A stretch of DNA of 51,990 nucleotides, from positions 1 through 51,990 of the forward strand of contig NZ_JABUZG010000066.1 in NCBI RefSeq assembly GCF_014897815.1. Reading direction: 5' to 3'. How positions within the stretch are numbered: position 1 is the first letter of the stretch; every line of letters starts with the position of its first letter. Position numbers and translations under genes: made by a program. The stretch comes from Psychrobacter sp. PG1. Its GTDB lineage: Bacteria > Pseudomonadota > Gammaproteobacteria > Pseudomonadales > Moraxellaceae. Of the stretch, positions 36,021 through 44,562 are shown piece after piece. The notes under the pieces are model-generated. The model was not told the origin of the DNA. It saw nothing but the letters and a program-made list of their open reading frames with translations, and searched no databases.

Positions 36021-36890
36021 ATGCGCAATGTTACCGTTGCTACGACTCAAATGGCATGTGGTTGGGATATACAACAAAATATTGCCACTGCGACTGACTT
36101 GGTCACCAAAGCCGCCAAAGCGGGTGCCAATATCATTTTGCTACAAGAGTTGTTTGAGACGCCTTACTTCTGCCAAGTTCATGACTTTGATTACTTTACC
36201 CTTGCGACCGCAGTTGCAGATAATGCGGCCATCAATCACTTCAAACAGTTGGCTAAAGAGCTGCAAGTGGTATTACCGATTAGCTTTTATGAAAAATCAG
36301 GCAATACCTTTTTTAATAGCGTGACCGTGATTGATGCCGATGGCGAGATACTTGGCACTTATCGTAAAACGCACATACCAGATGGCATTCCTTATGCCGA
36401 AAAATTCTACTTTACCCCCGGCGATACTGGATTCAAGGTTTGGCAAACCAAGTATGCCAAAATCGGTGTCGGTATTTGCTGGGATCAATGGTTCCCTGAG
36501 TGTGCTCGTAGCATGGCATTAATGGGTGCAGAAATACTGTTTTATCCCACTGCGATTGGTGATGAGCCAACATTGGACATCGACTCAAAAGGTCATTGGC
36601 AACGCTGTATGCAAGGTCATGCTGCCGCTAATCTCATGCCAGTCGTAGCAGCCAATCGTATTGGCACTGAAACCATCAGCCAAAATGGCAACGACAGCAC
36701 CATGCAATTCTATGGTGGCTCGTTTATCACGGATGGCCGCGGTGAGATCATCCAAGAAGCATCTAAAGATAAAGAACAGATACTTAGTACGACTTTTGAC
36801 TTAGATCAACTGGCTATCGAACGTCAGCAATGGGGCGTTTTCCGTGATCGTCGTCCATCGATGTATGGCACGTTGCTGACTCATGGATAA
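36021..36890 (+). CDS. aguB: N-carbamoylputrescine amidase
   Basis: This 289-residue nitrilase-superfamily enzyme converts N-carbamoylputrescine to putrescine, ammonia and CO2, the second step from agmatine. The catalytic triad is visible: Glu43 in LLQELFETPYF, Lys116 in YRKTHIPDG and Cys153 in GVGICWDQWFPE. The C-terminal QQWGVFRDRRPSMYGTL matches plant and bacterial AguB. AAGGATTT precedes the ATG. aguA follows after 52 bp, so both agmatine steps are co-expressed. The length is typical (about 290). Confidence 0.94.
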   Translation: MRNVTVATTQMACGWDIQQNIATATDLVTKAAKAGANIILLQELFETPYFCQVHDFDYFTLATAVADNAAINHFKQLAKELQVVLPISFYEKSGNTFFNSVTVIDADGEILGTYRKTHIPDGIPYAEKFYFTPGDTGFKVWQTKYAKIGVGICWDQWFPECARSMALMGAEILFYPTAIGDEPTLDIDSKGHWQRCMQGHAAANLMPVVAANRIGTETISQNGNDSTMQFYGGSFITDGRGEIIQEASKDKEQILSTTFDLDQLAIERQQWGVFRDRRPSMYGTLLTHG

Positions 36891-36942
36891 AGTTTGTTAA
36901 CAAGCAAGATCACTCGCGCTATCGTCAAATAAGGTGCTCTAT

Positions 36943-38070
36943 ATGTCATTATTACCGAACCAATCAATCACTGGCTCAACACCACAGCAAGACGGCTTTT
37001 ACATGCCAGCAGAATTTGAGCCTATACAAAAAATATGGATGGTATGGCCATACCGTGCTGATAACTGGCGACAGCAAGCCATTCCTGCTCAGAAAGCTTA
37101 TGCTGATGTCGCATTAGCAATCAACAGATTTTGTGAGGTTGGCGTACTGGTCAATCCTGATAATTATCAATCATGCCGCGATAGTCTACCTGCTAATATC
37201 GAAGTCATATCCATGCCCAGCAACGATGCGTGGGCGCGTGATACTGTGCCGACATTTTTAATCAATGATAAAGGTGAGCTACGCGCTTGTGATTGGACAT
37301 TCAATGCATGGGGCGGCGACTATGACGGGCTATACTCGCCGTGGGATGACGATGATAAGCTGGCTGAACGCTTGTGTGACCATCTAGATATCAAACGCTA
37401 TCGAACGGATGACTTTGTGATTGAAGGCGGTGCATTTCATGTCGATGGTGAAGGCACGGTTCTGACCACACGTATGTGTTTGCTCAGTCCTGGACGTAAC
37501 CCGCACCTAACCGAAGATCAAATTGAAGACACGTTAAAAGCCTATCTCAATGTACAAAAAGTACTGTGGATTGATGACGGTATCGATCCTGACGAAACCA
37601 CTGGTCATATTGATGATATTGCCTGCTTTGCGCGCCCTGGTGAAGTGGTTTGCTTGTTTACTGACGACCCTAAGCATCCATTTTATGAAGCAACGCAAAA
37701 AGCCTATGAGCAGCTCTCAAATATGACCGATGCCAAAGGTCGCCGCCTAAAAGTCCATAAGCTTTGCTGTACCAAGCAACCTGTTACTTTACCTGAGAAC
37801 TATGATATTGAACAATCTGACGATGCCAAGACGCGTCATACTGGCGATGTTTGTATCGCCTCGTATGCCAATTTTTTAATTTGTAATGAGGCTATCATCG
37901 TACCGCAATATGATGATGAAAATGATTCATTAGCCATCGAGCAGCTTGAAAAAGTATTTCCTCAGCATCAGGTAGTGGGAGTACGCACAAAGGAGATTGT
38001 CTTTGGCGGTGGTAATATTCACTGTATTACTCAGCAGCAGCCAAAATCATCAATTAAAAGCATTAACTAA
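36943..38070 (+). CDS. aguA: Agmatine deiminase
   Basis: This 375-residue guanidine-modifying enzyme hydrolyses agmatine to N-carbamoylputrescine and ammonia. The start is ATG 36943, eight bases after AAGG; a GTG three codons earlier overlaps that site. Motifs are EFEPIQKIWMVWPYRADNWR, SNDAWARDTVP near residue 90, EGGAFHVDGEGT near 165, DDGIDPDETTGHIDD near 210 and the C-terminal nucleophile cysteine in FGGGNIHCIT. A 26-bp tandem duplication covers the stop codon and the last codons, so the C-terminal KSSIKSIN tail may be recent. The next gene is the aldehyde dehydrogenase. Confidence 0.95.
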   Translation: MSLLPNQSITGSTPQQDGFYMPAEFEPIQKIWMVWPYRADNWRQQAIPAQKAYADVALAINRFCEVGVLVNPDNYQSCRDSLPANIEVISMPSNDAWARDTVPTFLINDKGELRACDWTFNAWGGDYDGLYSPWDDDDKLAERLCDHLDIKRYRTDDFVIEGGAFHVDGEGTVLTTRMCLLSPGRNPHLTEDQIEDTLKAYLNVQKVLWIDDGIDPDETTGHIDDIACFARPGEVVCLFTDDPKHPFYEATQKAYEQLSNMTDAKGRRLKVHKLCCTKQPVTLPENYDIEQSDDAKTRHTGDVCIASYANFLICNEAIIVPQYDDENDSLAIEQLEKVFPQHQVVGVRTKEIVFGGGNIHCITQQQPKSSIKSIN

Positions 38071-38085
38071 AATCATCAATTAAAA
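38043..38085. repeat. 26-bp tandem duplication across the aguA stop codon
   Basis: AAAATCATCAATTAAAA recurs exactly at a 26-bp interval (38043 and 38069). The first copy is coding and the second begins within the TAA. Confidence 0.8.
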
Positions 38086-38153
38086 ACACACGCATAAAAA
38101 TATAGACCCAAATGGATTTTGAACCCAATAATATTTTAAAAAAGGACATAGCT

Positions 38154-39527
38154 ATGAGCGATTATCAAGTTAATAACCCAGCCACTGGCGAAGTAGAAGC
38201 CACCTACCCTACGGCAACTAAGCAGGACATCCAGAACGCTATTGCACAAGCCGATACCGCTTATCAAGACTGGCGTCAGGTTTCATTGGATGAGCGCAGT
38301 ACCATACTTCATAAAATTGCCGATATTTATCTTGAACGTCAAGACGAGCTGGCTCGTATCGTTGCCAATGAGATGGGCAAGCCCGTTGCACAAGCAAAAG
38401 GTGAAATCGGTCTAGTTGCCGATATCTATCGCTATTATGCAGACAACGCTGAGCAGCTACTAGCACCTAGTACCATTGATGTTGATTCAGGATCAGCTTC
38501 GGTAGAAAAACGTCCTGTGGGCGCTTTATTAGGTATCATGCCGTGGAACTACCCACACTATCAAGTGGCACGTTTTGTCGCGCCAAACTTTATGGCAGGC
38601 AATACCGTTATTCTAAAGCATGCACCGCAATGTCCTAAGACTGCAGAAGCCATCGCTGATATCCTAAAAGATGCTGGCTTACCAGAGGGTGTCTATAACA
38701 ATGTGTTTGCCACCAATGAGCAAGCAGCGACTATCATCGAAGACAGCCGCGTACAAGGCGTTTCGCTAACAGGCTCTGAGCGAGCTGGGCAAGCGGTTGC
38801 TAAAATAGCAGGCGGCGCGCTGAAAAAAGTCGTGCTAGAGCTTGGCGGTTCAGACGCCTTTATCGTTGCAGCTGATGCGGATATCGAACAAGCTATAAAA
38901 GGGGCTATTTCTGGTCGTTTTGGCAATACAGGACAAGCCTGTAATGCTGCCAAACGCCTTATCGTCGTCGAATCTGTGTATGATAAATTCGTTGAAGGGT
39001 TTACTAATGCCGTAAGCAATATGACACTTGCTGATCCGCTTGATGAAGGCACTTTCATTGGTCCAATGTCTTCAAAGGCAGCCGCAGTTAACTTGCAAGA
39101 ACAGCTCGATAGCGCCATTCAAGCAGGCGCAACCGTATTGGTCGAAGGCGGCATGGTCAAAGACAAGCCGGGTGCGTGGTTTAAGCCTGCGGTACTAACA
39201 GACGTCGATGAGTCCATGGCTGTCTATCGTGAGGAGCTATTTGGTCCTGTGGCAGTCGTCTACAAAGCTTGTGATATCGATCATGCCATCAAGATAGCTA
39301 ATGATGTGCCTTTCGGACTTGGCGCTTCTATCCAAACGCAAGATGCTGCGCTAGCCGCTGAGATTGCTGACAAATTAGAAGTCGGTATGGTCACTATCAA
39401 TGCGCCTTCTGGTAGCGAAGCCAATACCCCGTTTGGCGGCGTTAAACGCTCAGGATTTGGTCGCGAGCTTGGCACCCTTGGTATCACTGAGTTTTTAAAC
39501 TATAAACTGATTCGTGATAAGTCGTAA
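38154..39527 (+). CDS. NAD(P)-dependent aldehyde dehydrogenase (Sad/YneI-like)
   Basis: This 457-residue aldehyde dehydrogenase starts at ATG 38154, seven bases after AAGGAC; an in-frame ATG 14 codons upstream has no such site. The cofactor loop is VSLTGSERAGQAV, the general base Glu in VVLELGGSDAFIV near residue 230, and the nucleophile Cys in GNTGQACNAAKR near 265. The short length and motifs are closest to succinate-semialdehyde dehydrogenase Sad of E. coli. By position, last of the antiporter-aguB-aguA unit, it may serve the PuuC step (gamma-glutamyl-aminobutyraldehyde) or remove 4-aminobutyraldehyde or succinate semialdehyde. No separate puuC homologue is seen in the window. Confidence 0.9.
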   Translation: MSDYQVNNPATGEVEATYPTATKQDIQNAIAQADTAYQDWRQVSLDERSTILHKIADIYLERQDELARIVANEMGKPVAQAKGEIGLVADIYRYYADNAEQLLAPSTIDVDSGSASVEKRPVGALLGIMPWNYPHYQVARFVAPNFMAGNTVILKHAPQCPKTAEAIADILKDAGLPEGVYNNVFATNEQAATIIEDSRVQGVSLTGSERAGQAVAKIAGGALKKVVLELGGSDAFIVAADADIEQAIKGAISGRFGNTGQACNAAKRLIVVESVYDKFVEGFTNAVSNMTLADPLDEGTFIGPMSSKAAAVNLQEQLDSAIQAGATVLVEGGMVKDKPGAWFKPAVLTDVDESMAVYREELFGPVAVVYKACDIDHAIKIANDVPFGLGASIQTQDAALAAEIADKLEVGMVTINAPSGSEANTPFGGVKRSGFGRELGTLGITEFLNYKLIRDKS

Positions 39528-39561
39528 TCGACAACTTAATTTCAGGACGGGACATTTAGAT

Positions 39562-39597
39562 AAAAAAAGCCTAACATTGGCTGTTAGGCTTTTTTTT
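39562..39597. terminator. Bidirectional terminator
   Basis: A perfect stem of about 15 bp (AAAAAAAGCCTAACA against TGTTAGGCTTTTTTT) has a 5-nt loop. It ends the aldehyde dehydrogenase transcript on the plus strand and the permease transcript on the minus strand. Confidence 0.92.
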
Positions 39598-39634
39598 AAA
39601 GTTGAGGTTATTAAAAAATAACCCATCGAAAAAA

Positions 39635-41077
39635 CTATTGCTTAGGTGGATTGTCTTTTAACCATAATTGATTGACGATTTTTAATTCACGTAACTCTTC
39701 TGCCATAATTGACTCGCTAATACCCGGATACTTCACCCTTGCATAGCCATATAACGCAATGCCTAAGACCGTCCAACCAAAGAAAATCCACCACTCGATA
39801 GGGGTTAGTGCGGATGGCATACCTGGCATATACAGCATGAGTATTCCAAAACTTAGCGCAATCGTGATCATGCCAACGAGCTTACCTGCTGGTATTCTAA
39901 ATGGACGTACCATATCAGGCTCGCGGTAGCGGAGTACTAAGAATGAGATAGCGACACAGGTATAAGCAATAACGATACCAAAGCCACCAGCATCTACGAT
40001 CCACACCAGCATTTTACGACCAAACAAGGGTGCTAGTGTCGCCAAACCACCAATCAATAAAATGGCATTCGACGGCGTCTTATACTTTGGATGTAGCTTG
40101 CTTAAAAATGCGGGCAACATACGTGCTTTTGACATGGCATAAAGTAGGCGGCTACCACCAATCAAGAATGCATTCCAACTTGATAAAATACCAAGTACCC
40201 CGCCAATGACTAATAAAATACCTGCCCACTTGCCATGCCAAGCATTGGTCATCGCATCAGCAGTGGCGAGCGTTGAGTTTTCGGCTTGTAAGAGTGGCAA
40301 GGTCGTGCCAACACTCCAAGCGATACCCACATACCACATTACCGCAACGACAATCGATAAAATCAAAAATTTACCAATATTAGGACGAGTTAGATCAATT
40401 TCTTCTGCCGCTTGCGGAATAACGTCAAAGCCGACAAACATAAACGGCACCATGACAATAACGGCCATCATACCGCCAATACCACCGATGAATGCAGGTG
40501 CTTGTACTGAGTTTGAGCCTTCAGGATTAAACATGACTGCGCCAATGAACAGCAGCGTACCCACAAATAAGATGCCCAATACGGCCGTCTTTTGGAACCA
40601 CGCACTGACTTCCATACCGCGAATATTTAGCCAAGTGACGATGACTGAACCCAGCATCCCGACACCAACCCAAGTGGCATAAACATCCCAACCAGCGATG
40701 GTCCAGAGATACCCTTGATTGTAATTGGGGATGAAATACTCTACGACTGTCGGCAAGGCAACCGCCTCAAACGCGACCACCGAAAAATACCCAAATAGAA
40801 TACTCCATGAGCAGATAAAGGAGACATTTACCCCCAGCGCTCTATGCGTATAGGTATGCTCACCGCCCGTAATCGGCATCGATGCGGCAAGCTCGGCATA
40901 AGTCACACCAATCAGTATCACTGCCAAACCGCCTATCAAGAACGCCAGCATTGCGCCCCACGTCCCCGCAGATAAAATCCAACCACCAGCCAAGACTACC
41001 CAGCCCCAACCAACCATAGCACCGAATGCTAAGGCGATAATATCTAGCGTCCCTAACGATTTTTTTAATTCAGACAT
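39635..41077 (-). CDS. APC-family amino acid/amine permease
   Basis: This 480-residue permease of the amino acid-polyamine-organocation superfamily has about 12 hydrophobic segments. It opens with SLGTLDIIALAFGAMVGWGWVVLAGGW (the helix 1 substrate-binding region, family pattern G-A-M-V-G-W-G) and includes ELAASMPITGGEHTYTHRALG in helix 2-3. AAGGAG precedes the ATG. It is downstream of gabD-gabT on the same strand and before the shared terminator, so it may carry GABA, 5-aminovalerate or a diamine. It is not a clear GabP orthologue by eye; specificity is inferred from location only. Confidence 0.85.
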   Translation of the reverse strand: MSELKKSLGTLDIIALAFGAMVGWGWVVLAGGWILSAGTWGAMLAFLIGGLAVILIGVTYAELAASMPITGGEHTYTHRALGVNVSFICSWSILFGYFSVVAFEAVALPTVVEYFIPNYNQGYLWTIAGWDVYATWVGVGMLGSVIVTWLNIRGMEVSAWFQKTAVLGILFVGTLLFIGAVMFNPEGSNSVQAPAFIGGIGGMMAVIVMVPFMFVGFDVIPQAAEEIDLTRPNIGKFLILSIVVAVMWYVGIAWSVGTTLPLLQAENSTLATADAMTNAWHGKWAGILLVIGGVLGILSSWNAFLIGGSRLLYAMSKARMLPAFLSKLHPKYKTPSNAILLIGGLATLAPLFGRKMLVWIVDAGGFGIVIAYTCVAISFLVLRYREPDMVRPFRIPAGKLVGMITIALSFGILMLYMPGMPSALTPIEWWIFFGWTVLGIALYGYARVKYPGISESIMAEELRELKIVNQLWLKDNPPKQ

Positions 41078-41121
41078 AACCTGCTCCTTGTCTGTGTGTC
41101 ATCCGTGTTAACCCTTGACGG

Positions 41122-41364
41122 TCACACTATCTTTTGTTTAGTGGGATAGTACCCATCATAATTATCATATATACCTTTTGATCGAAGCTGTTCGGCACTA
41201 CTTGTTTCATATTCAAATAGTACAAACAGCAACGGCGTCTTGACTTGCAAGGCGCCGTTGTAAAAAATGTACTCAAAGCGAGTGCCATATGGGCAATCTT
41301 GCGGTGCTATTAAAGATAGCCTTCTAACCAAGATCGAGGCTTGATTAAAAGTGATGTATTTCAC
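41122..41364 (-). CDS. Possible small protein of unknown function
   Basis: This 80-codon frame starts with GTG between gabT and the permease gene on the same strand. It has no Shine-Dalgarno sequence. The protein (FEYIFYNGALQVKTPLLFVLFEYETSSAEQ, ending YDNYDGYYPTKQKIV) is rich in aromatic residues and has no membrane segment or known motif. It may be a real small gene, a remnant, or chance. Confidence 0.3.
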   Translation of the reverse strand: MKYITFNQASILVRRLSLIAPQDCPYGTRFEYIFYNGALQVKTPLLFVLFEYETSSAEQLRSKGIYDNYDGYYPTKQKIV

Positions 41365-41387
41365 TATAAATAAATACTGAATACTTA

Positions 41388-42650
41388 TTAAGCGGTTAGG
41401 ATACCTTTGATAATATCTAGACCTTCTTGGAGCACTTCATCTTCAACCGTCAATGGCACCATCACGCGAATGGCGTTGCCATACATACCGCAAGACGCTA
41501 ATAATAAACCTTGCTCAAACGCTTTGGCTTTTAGGTTAGTCGTCGCTTCCACATCAGGCTTGCCTTCGCTATCGATTAACTCAAACGCGAGCATGGCGCC
41601 TTTATGGCGAATATGACCGATACTGCTTAAGTTTAAGCCCTTCAAGAAGGCTTCGATTTTGTCGCCAATCTCAATACTGCGCTCAAGTAGGTTTTCTTCT
41701 TCGATGACTTCCATGACAGCGAGTGCAGCCACACAAGCCAGTGGGTTACCAGAGTATGTACCGCCTAAACCGCCGACTTGCGGCGCATCCATGATATCAG
41801 CGCGACCGATAACCGCAGAGATAGGATAACCACCCGCCAAGCTCTTGGCACTGGTCATTAAGTCAGGCTCAACACCCAACTGCTCGGTGGCAAACAACGT
41901 ACCCGTACGGGCAAAACCACATTGCACTTCATCAAAAATCAAGACAATGCCATGTTCGTCGCAGATATCGCGTAGAGATTTGGCAAATGATGGGGTGACT
42001 TGATGAAAACCACCCTCGCCTTGTACTGGCTCGATAATCATCGCCGCCACTTCGCTAGGATCGATATCCGCTTGAAAAATCATCTCAAGGCTATGCAGCG
42101 CTTGTGCTTCTGTGACATTCAACTCTTCAGCTGGGAATAGCGCATGGAATACAGGGCCTGGCATTGGACCAAAGTTCTTTTTGTACGGCAGCACTTTACC
42201 CGTCAAACTCATGCACATTAAAGTACGACCATGCCAACCACCAACGAAAGAGATGATGCCTGGGCGACCAGTTTTCGCACGAGCAATCTTGATACAGTTT
42301 TCGACCGCTTCTGCACCAGTCGTTAAAAAGAAGGCTTTTTTCTCACCGCTGATAGGGGCTTTTTCACATAATTTTTCAGCAAGATCCACATAGCATTCGT
42401 AGTTGATCATTTGCGCCGCAGTATGGGTAAACTTGTCGAGTTGCTCATGCACGCGCTGGGTGATTTTTGGATGGCTGTGTCCCGTATTCAGTACTGAGAT
42501 ACCACCAACGAAGTCAATATAACGATTGCCTTCAACGTCCCAAACTTCTGAGTTTTTAGCTTTTTCTGCAAAGATGGGATAAGCAACGCCAAGTCCTGTT
42601 GGTAACACAGCTTTACGGCGCTCAAGTAGTGATTTATTGGTAGTCGTCAT
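41388..42650 (-). CDS. gabT: 4-aminobutyrate (or 5-aminovalerate) aminotransferase
   Basis: This 420-residue class III PLP aminotransferase moves the amino group of GABA to 2-oxoglutarate, giving succinate semialdehyde. Motifs are GGISVLNTGHSHPKI, TTGAEAVENCIKIAR near residue 111, EPVQGEGGF, FDEVQCGFARTG and the PLP lysine Lys269 in LMTSAKSLAGGYP. AAAGGACA lies before the ATG. It follows gabD by about 175 bp. Enzymes of this type (GabT/DavT) also accept 5-aminovalerate, and the nearby glutaryl-CoA genes make that substrate plausible. Confidence 0.92.
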   Translation of the reverse strand: MTTTNKSLLERRKAVLPTGLGVAYPIFAEKAKNSEVWDVEGNRYIDFVGGISVLNTGHSHPKITQRVHEQLDKFTHTAAQMINYECYVDLAEKLCEKAPISGEKKAFFLTTGAEAVENCIKIARAKTGRPGIISFVGGWHGRTLMCMSLTGKVLPYKKNFGPMPGPVFHALFPAEELNVTEAQALHSLEMIFQADIDPSEVAAMIIEPVQGEGGFHQVTPSFAKSLRDICDEHGIVLIFDEVQCGFARTGTLFATEQLGVEPDLMTSAKSLAGGYPISAVIGRADIMDAPQVGGLGGTYSGNPLACVAALAVMEVIEEENLLERSIEIGDKIEAFLKGLNLSSIGHIRHKGAMLAFELIDSEGKPDVEATTNLKAKAFEQGLLLASCGMYGNAIRVMVPLTVEDEVLQEGLDIIKGILTA

Positions 42651-42749
42651 GGGAATGTCCTTTTCTTTATTTTTAACATAAGTGCCAATGATTGAATGGC
42701 GGTTTTGAGGAATGGTTTATCTAATAGTTAACAGTTGTTAGCTATAGAG

Positions 42750-42771
42750 GGGATTCATGGTGCTGAATCCC
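42750..42771 (-). promoter_or_regulatory. Hairpin between gabD and gabT
   Basis: GGGATTCA and TGAATCCC form a perfect 8-bp stem with a 6-nt loop in the 176-bp gap. There is no T tract, so RNA processing or stability control is more likely than termination. Confidence 0.45.
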
Positions 42772-42826
42772 GTTCGATACGGTGTGACAATTAAAACCTT
42801 AAAAGAGAGCGCATGTCGCTAAACGA

Positions 42827-44299
42827 TTAGCTGACGTCAGAGCACCAGTATTTAGTCACGACATATTCTTCGATGCCGTATTTTGAGCCTTCGCGGCCAA
42901 AGCCAGACTGCTTGACACCGCCAAATGGGGCGACCTCGGTAGAAATCAGACCAGTATTATGACCAATAATGCCGTATTCAAGACCTTCAGTGACGCGCCA
43001 TGAACGTGCATAATTGCCACTGTAGAAATAGGCAGCTAAGCCATAAATCGTGTCGTTGGCTTGACGAATGACGTCTGCTTCATCTTTAAAGGTAAAGATA
43101 GTCGCAATAGGGCCAAAGATTTCTTCGTGCGCGATATCCATCTCAGCACTGATATCGGTAATGACCGTTGGATTGTAAGTAAGCTCTGAGGCGTCATTGG
43201 TGCTGCCGCCAGCGATAAGCGTCGCGCCTTTGTCTAAAGCATCTTTAAGTAGCGCTTGCACTTTTTCTAGCGCCTTTTGATTAATCAAAGGACCAATATC
43301 CACGCCTTCATCCATACCGTTACCGACATTTAGCTCAGCGACTTTTTTCACAAACACATCTAAGAATTCATCTTTAATGCTGTCTTGCACATAGACACGG
43401 TTGGCACAAACACAAGTTTGACCAGCGTTACGATATTTAGAGGCGATTAAGCCTTCAGCTGCTTTTTCCAGATCAGCGTCATCAAAGACGATAAATGGCG
43501 CATTACCGCCCAGCTCTAATGACAGTTTTTTGATGGTTGTCGCACATTGAGCCATTAAGGTACGACCGACTTCGGTAGAGCCTGTGAATGAAAGCTTATG
43601 AATACGTGCATCGCCCGTTAGGATATCGCCGATGGTTGAGGATTTGCCCGTCACTACTTGGATAACGCCTGCTGGAATACCTGCTTGTTCAGCCAATGCA
43701 GCGAGTGCTAATGCAGAAAATGGCGTTTCAGTCGCAGGTTTGATAATCATCGTACAGCCTGCTGCGAGTGCAGGGGCTGCTTTGCGGGTAATCATCGCTG
43801 CTGGAAAATTCCAAGGCGTGATAGCCGCGCAAACACCCACAGGCTGTTTTAGGATGACATGGCGCAGCTGTGCTTGATTGGCAGGAATAACATCGCCGTA
43901 AACACGCTTGCCTTCTTCAGCAAACCAGCGAATAAAACTATTGGCATAGCCAACTTCCCCGCGTGACTCGGTTAAAGGTTTGCCTTGCTCGGCGGTCATA
44001 ATGATGGCCAAATCTTCTTTGTTGGCATCGATAAGGTCGGCCCACTTTTGTAGTAGCTCAGCGCGCTCTTTTGGGGTTTTGGCCGCCCACGTGATTTGCG
44101 CCTCATGAGAAGCCGCAACCGCATCATTGACATCGTCGGTCGTCAGGCTGGGCACGCTACCGATAATCTCGCCATTAAAAGGATTGCTGACGTCAATGGT
44201 CGCGTCATCACTAGCACCGTGCCAGCCATCTTTGATGTAGCACTGCTGTTTGAGTAGGTCTGAGTTTGATAGCGTTAGCGTATGTGGCAGTTGTGACAT
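42827..44299 (-). CDS. gabD: Succinate-semialdehyde (or glutarate-semialdehyde) dehydrogenase
   Basis: This 490-residue aldehyde dehydrogenase starts at ATG 44299, seven bases after AAGGAG; a TTG six codons upstream lies before that site. It opens with QQCYIKDGWHGASDDATIDVSNP, typical of GabD. FTGSTEVGRTLM is the cofactor loop, ELGGNAPFIV holds the general base near residue 260, and NAGQTCVCANRVYV the nucleophile near 295. It oxidises succinate semialdehyde to succinate, or the C5 analogue to glutarate (DavD). It is the first gene of the gabD-gabT-permease unit and divergent from an IclR-family regulator. Confidence 0.92.
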   Translation of the reverse strand: MSQLPHTLTLSNSDLLKQQCYIKDGWHGASDDATIDVSNPFNGEIIGSVPSLTTDDVNDAVAASHEAQITWAAKTPKERAELLQKWADLIDANKEDLAIIMTAEQGKPLTESRGEVGYANSFIRWFAEEGKRVYGDVIPANQAQLRHVILKQPVGVCAAITPWNFPAAMITRKAAPALAAGCTMIIKPATETPFSALALAALAEQAGIPAGVIQVVTGKSSTIGDILTGDARIHKLSFTGSTEVGRTLMAQCATTIKKLSLELGGNAPFIVFDDADLEKAAEGLIASKYRNAGQTCVCANRVYVQDSIKDEFLDVFVKKVAELNVGNGMDEGVDIGPLINQKALEKVQALLKDALDKGATLIAGGSTNDASELTYNPTVITDISAEMDIAHEEIFGPIATIFTFKDEADVIRQANDTIYGLAAYFYSGNYARSWRVTEGLEYGIIGHNTGLISTEVAPFGGVKQSGFGREGSKYGIEEYVVTKYWCSDVS

Positions 44300-44414
44300 G
44301 TTGACACTCCTTGTCAATGTTATTTTGCAGATAGGGTTTGCAGATTTATAGCGATAAAAAACCCAACAATAAATAAAAGGTTATGACTCAAATAATTATT
44401 GATAACTTGTTATT

Positions 44415-44432
44415 TGTTCAATATACTGAACA
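44415..44432. promoter_or_regulatory. 18-bp palindrome between gabD and the IclR-family gene
   Basis: TGTTCA and TGAACA are perfect arms around six A/T-rich bases, in the 263-bp divergent region. Position and shape fit an operator for the adjacent regulator. Confidence 0.55.
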
Positions 44433-44562
44433 TCTATTCTATATATGAGACATCATTATAAGAATGATAGCCAGCCATTTGCAACCCCTATTCTCATTTT
44501 AATGATGATTTATCGCGTTATTTTTATATTTTCCCAATTCTACTGACTTTTATAGGTTCCTT

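Noticed and set aside
38693..39118. 141-codon frame opposite the aldehyde dehydrogenase
   Set aside because: Ser/Ala/Pro-rich mirror frame of a real gene with no start signals.
40206..40682. 158-codon frame opposite the APC permease
   Set aside because: Antisense to transmembrane segments of a clear permease; no ribosome-binding site.
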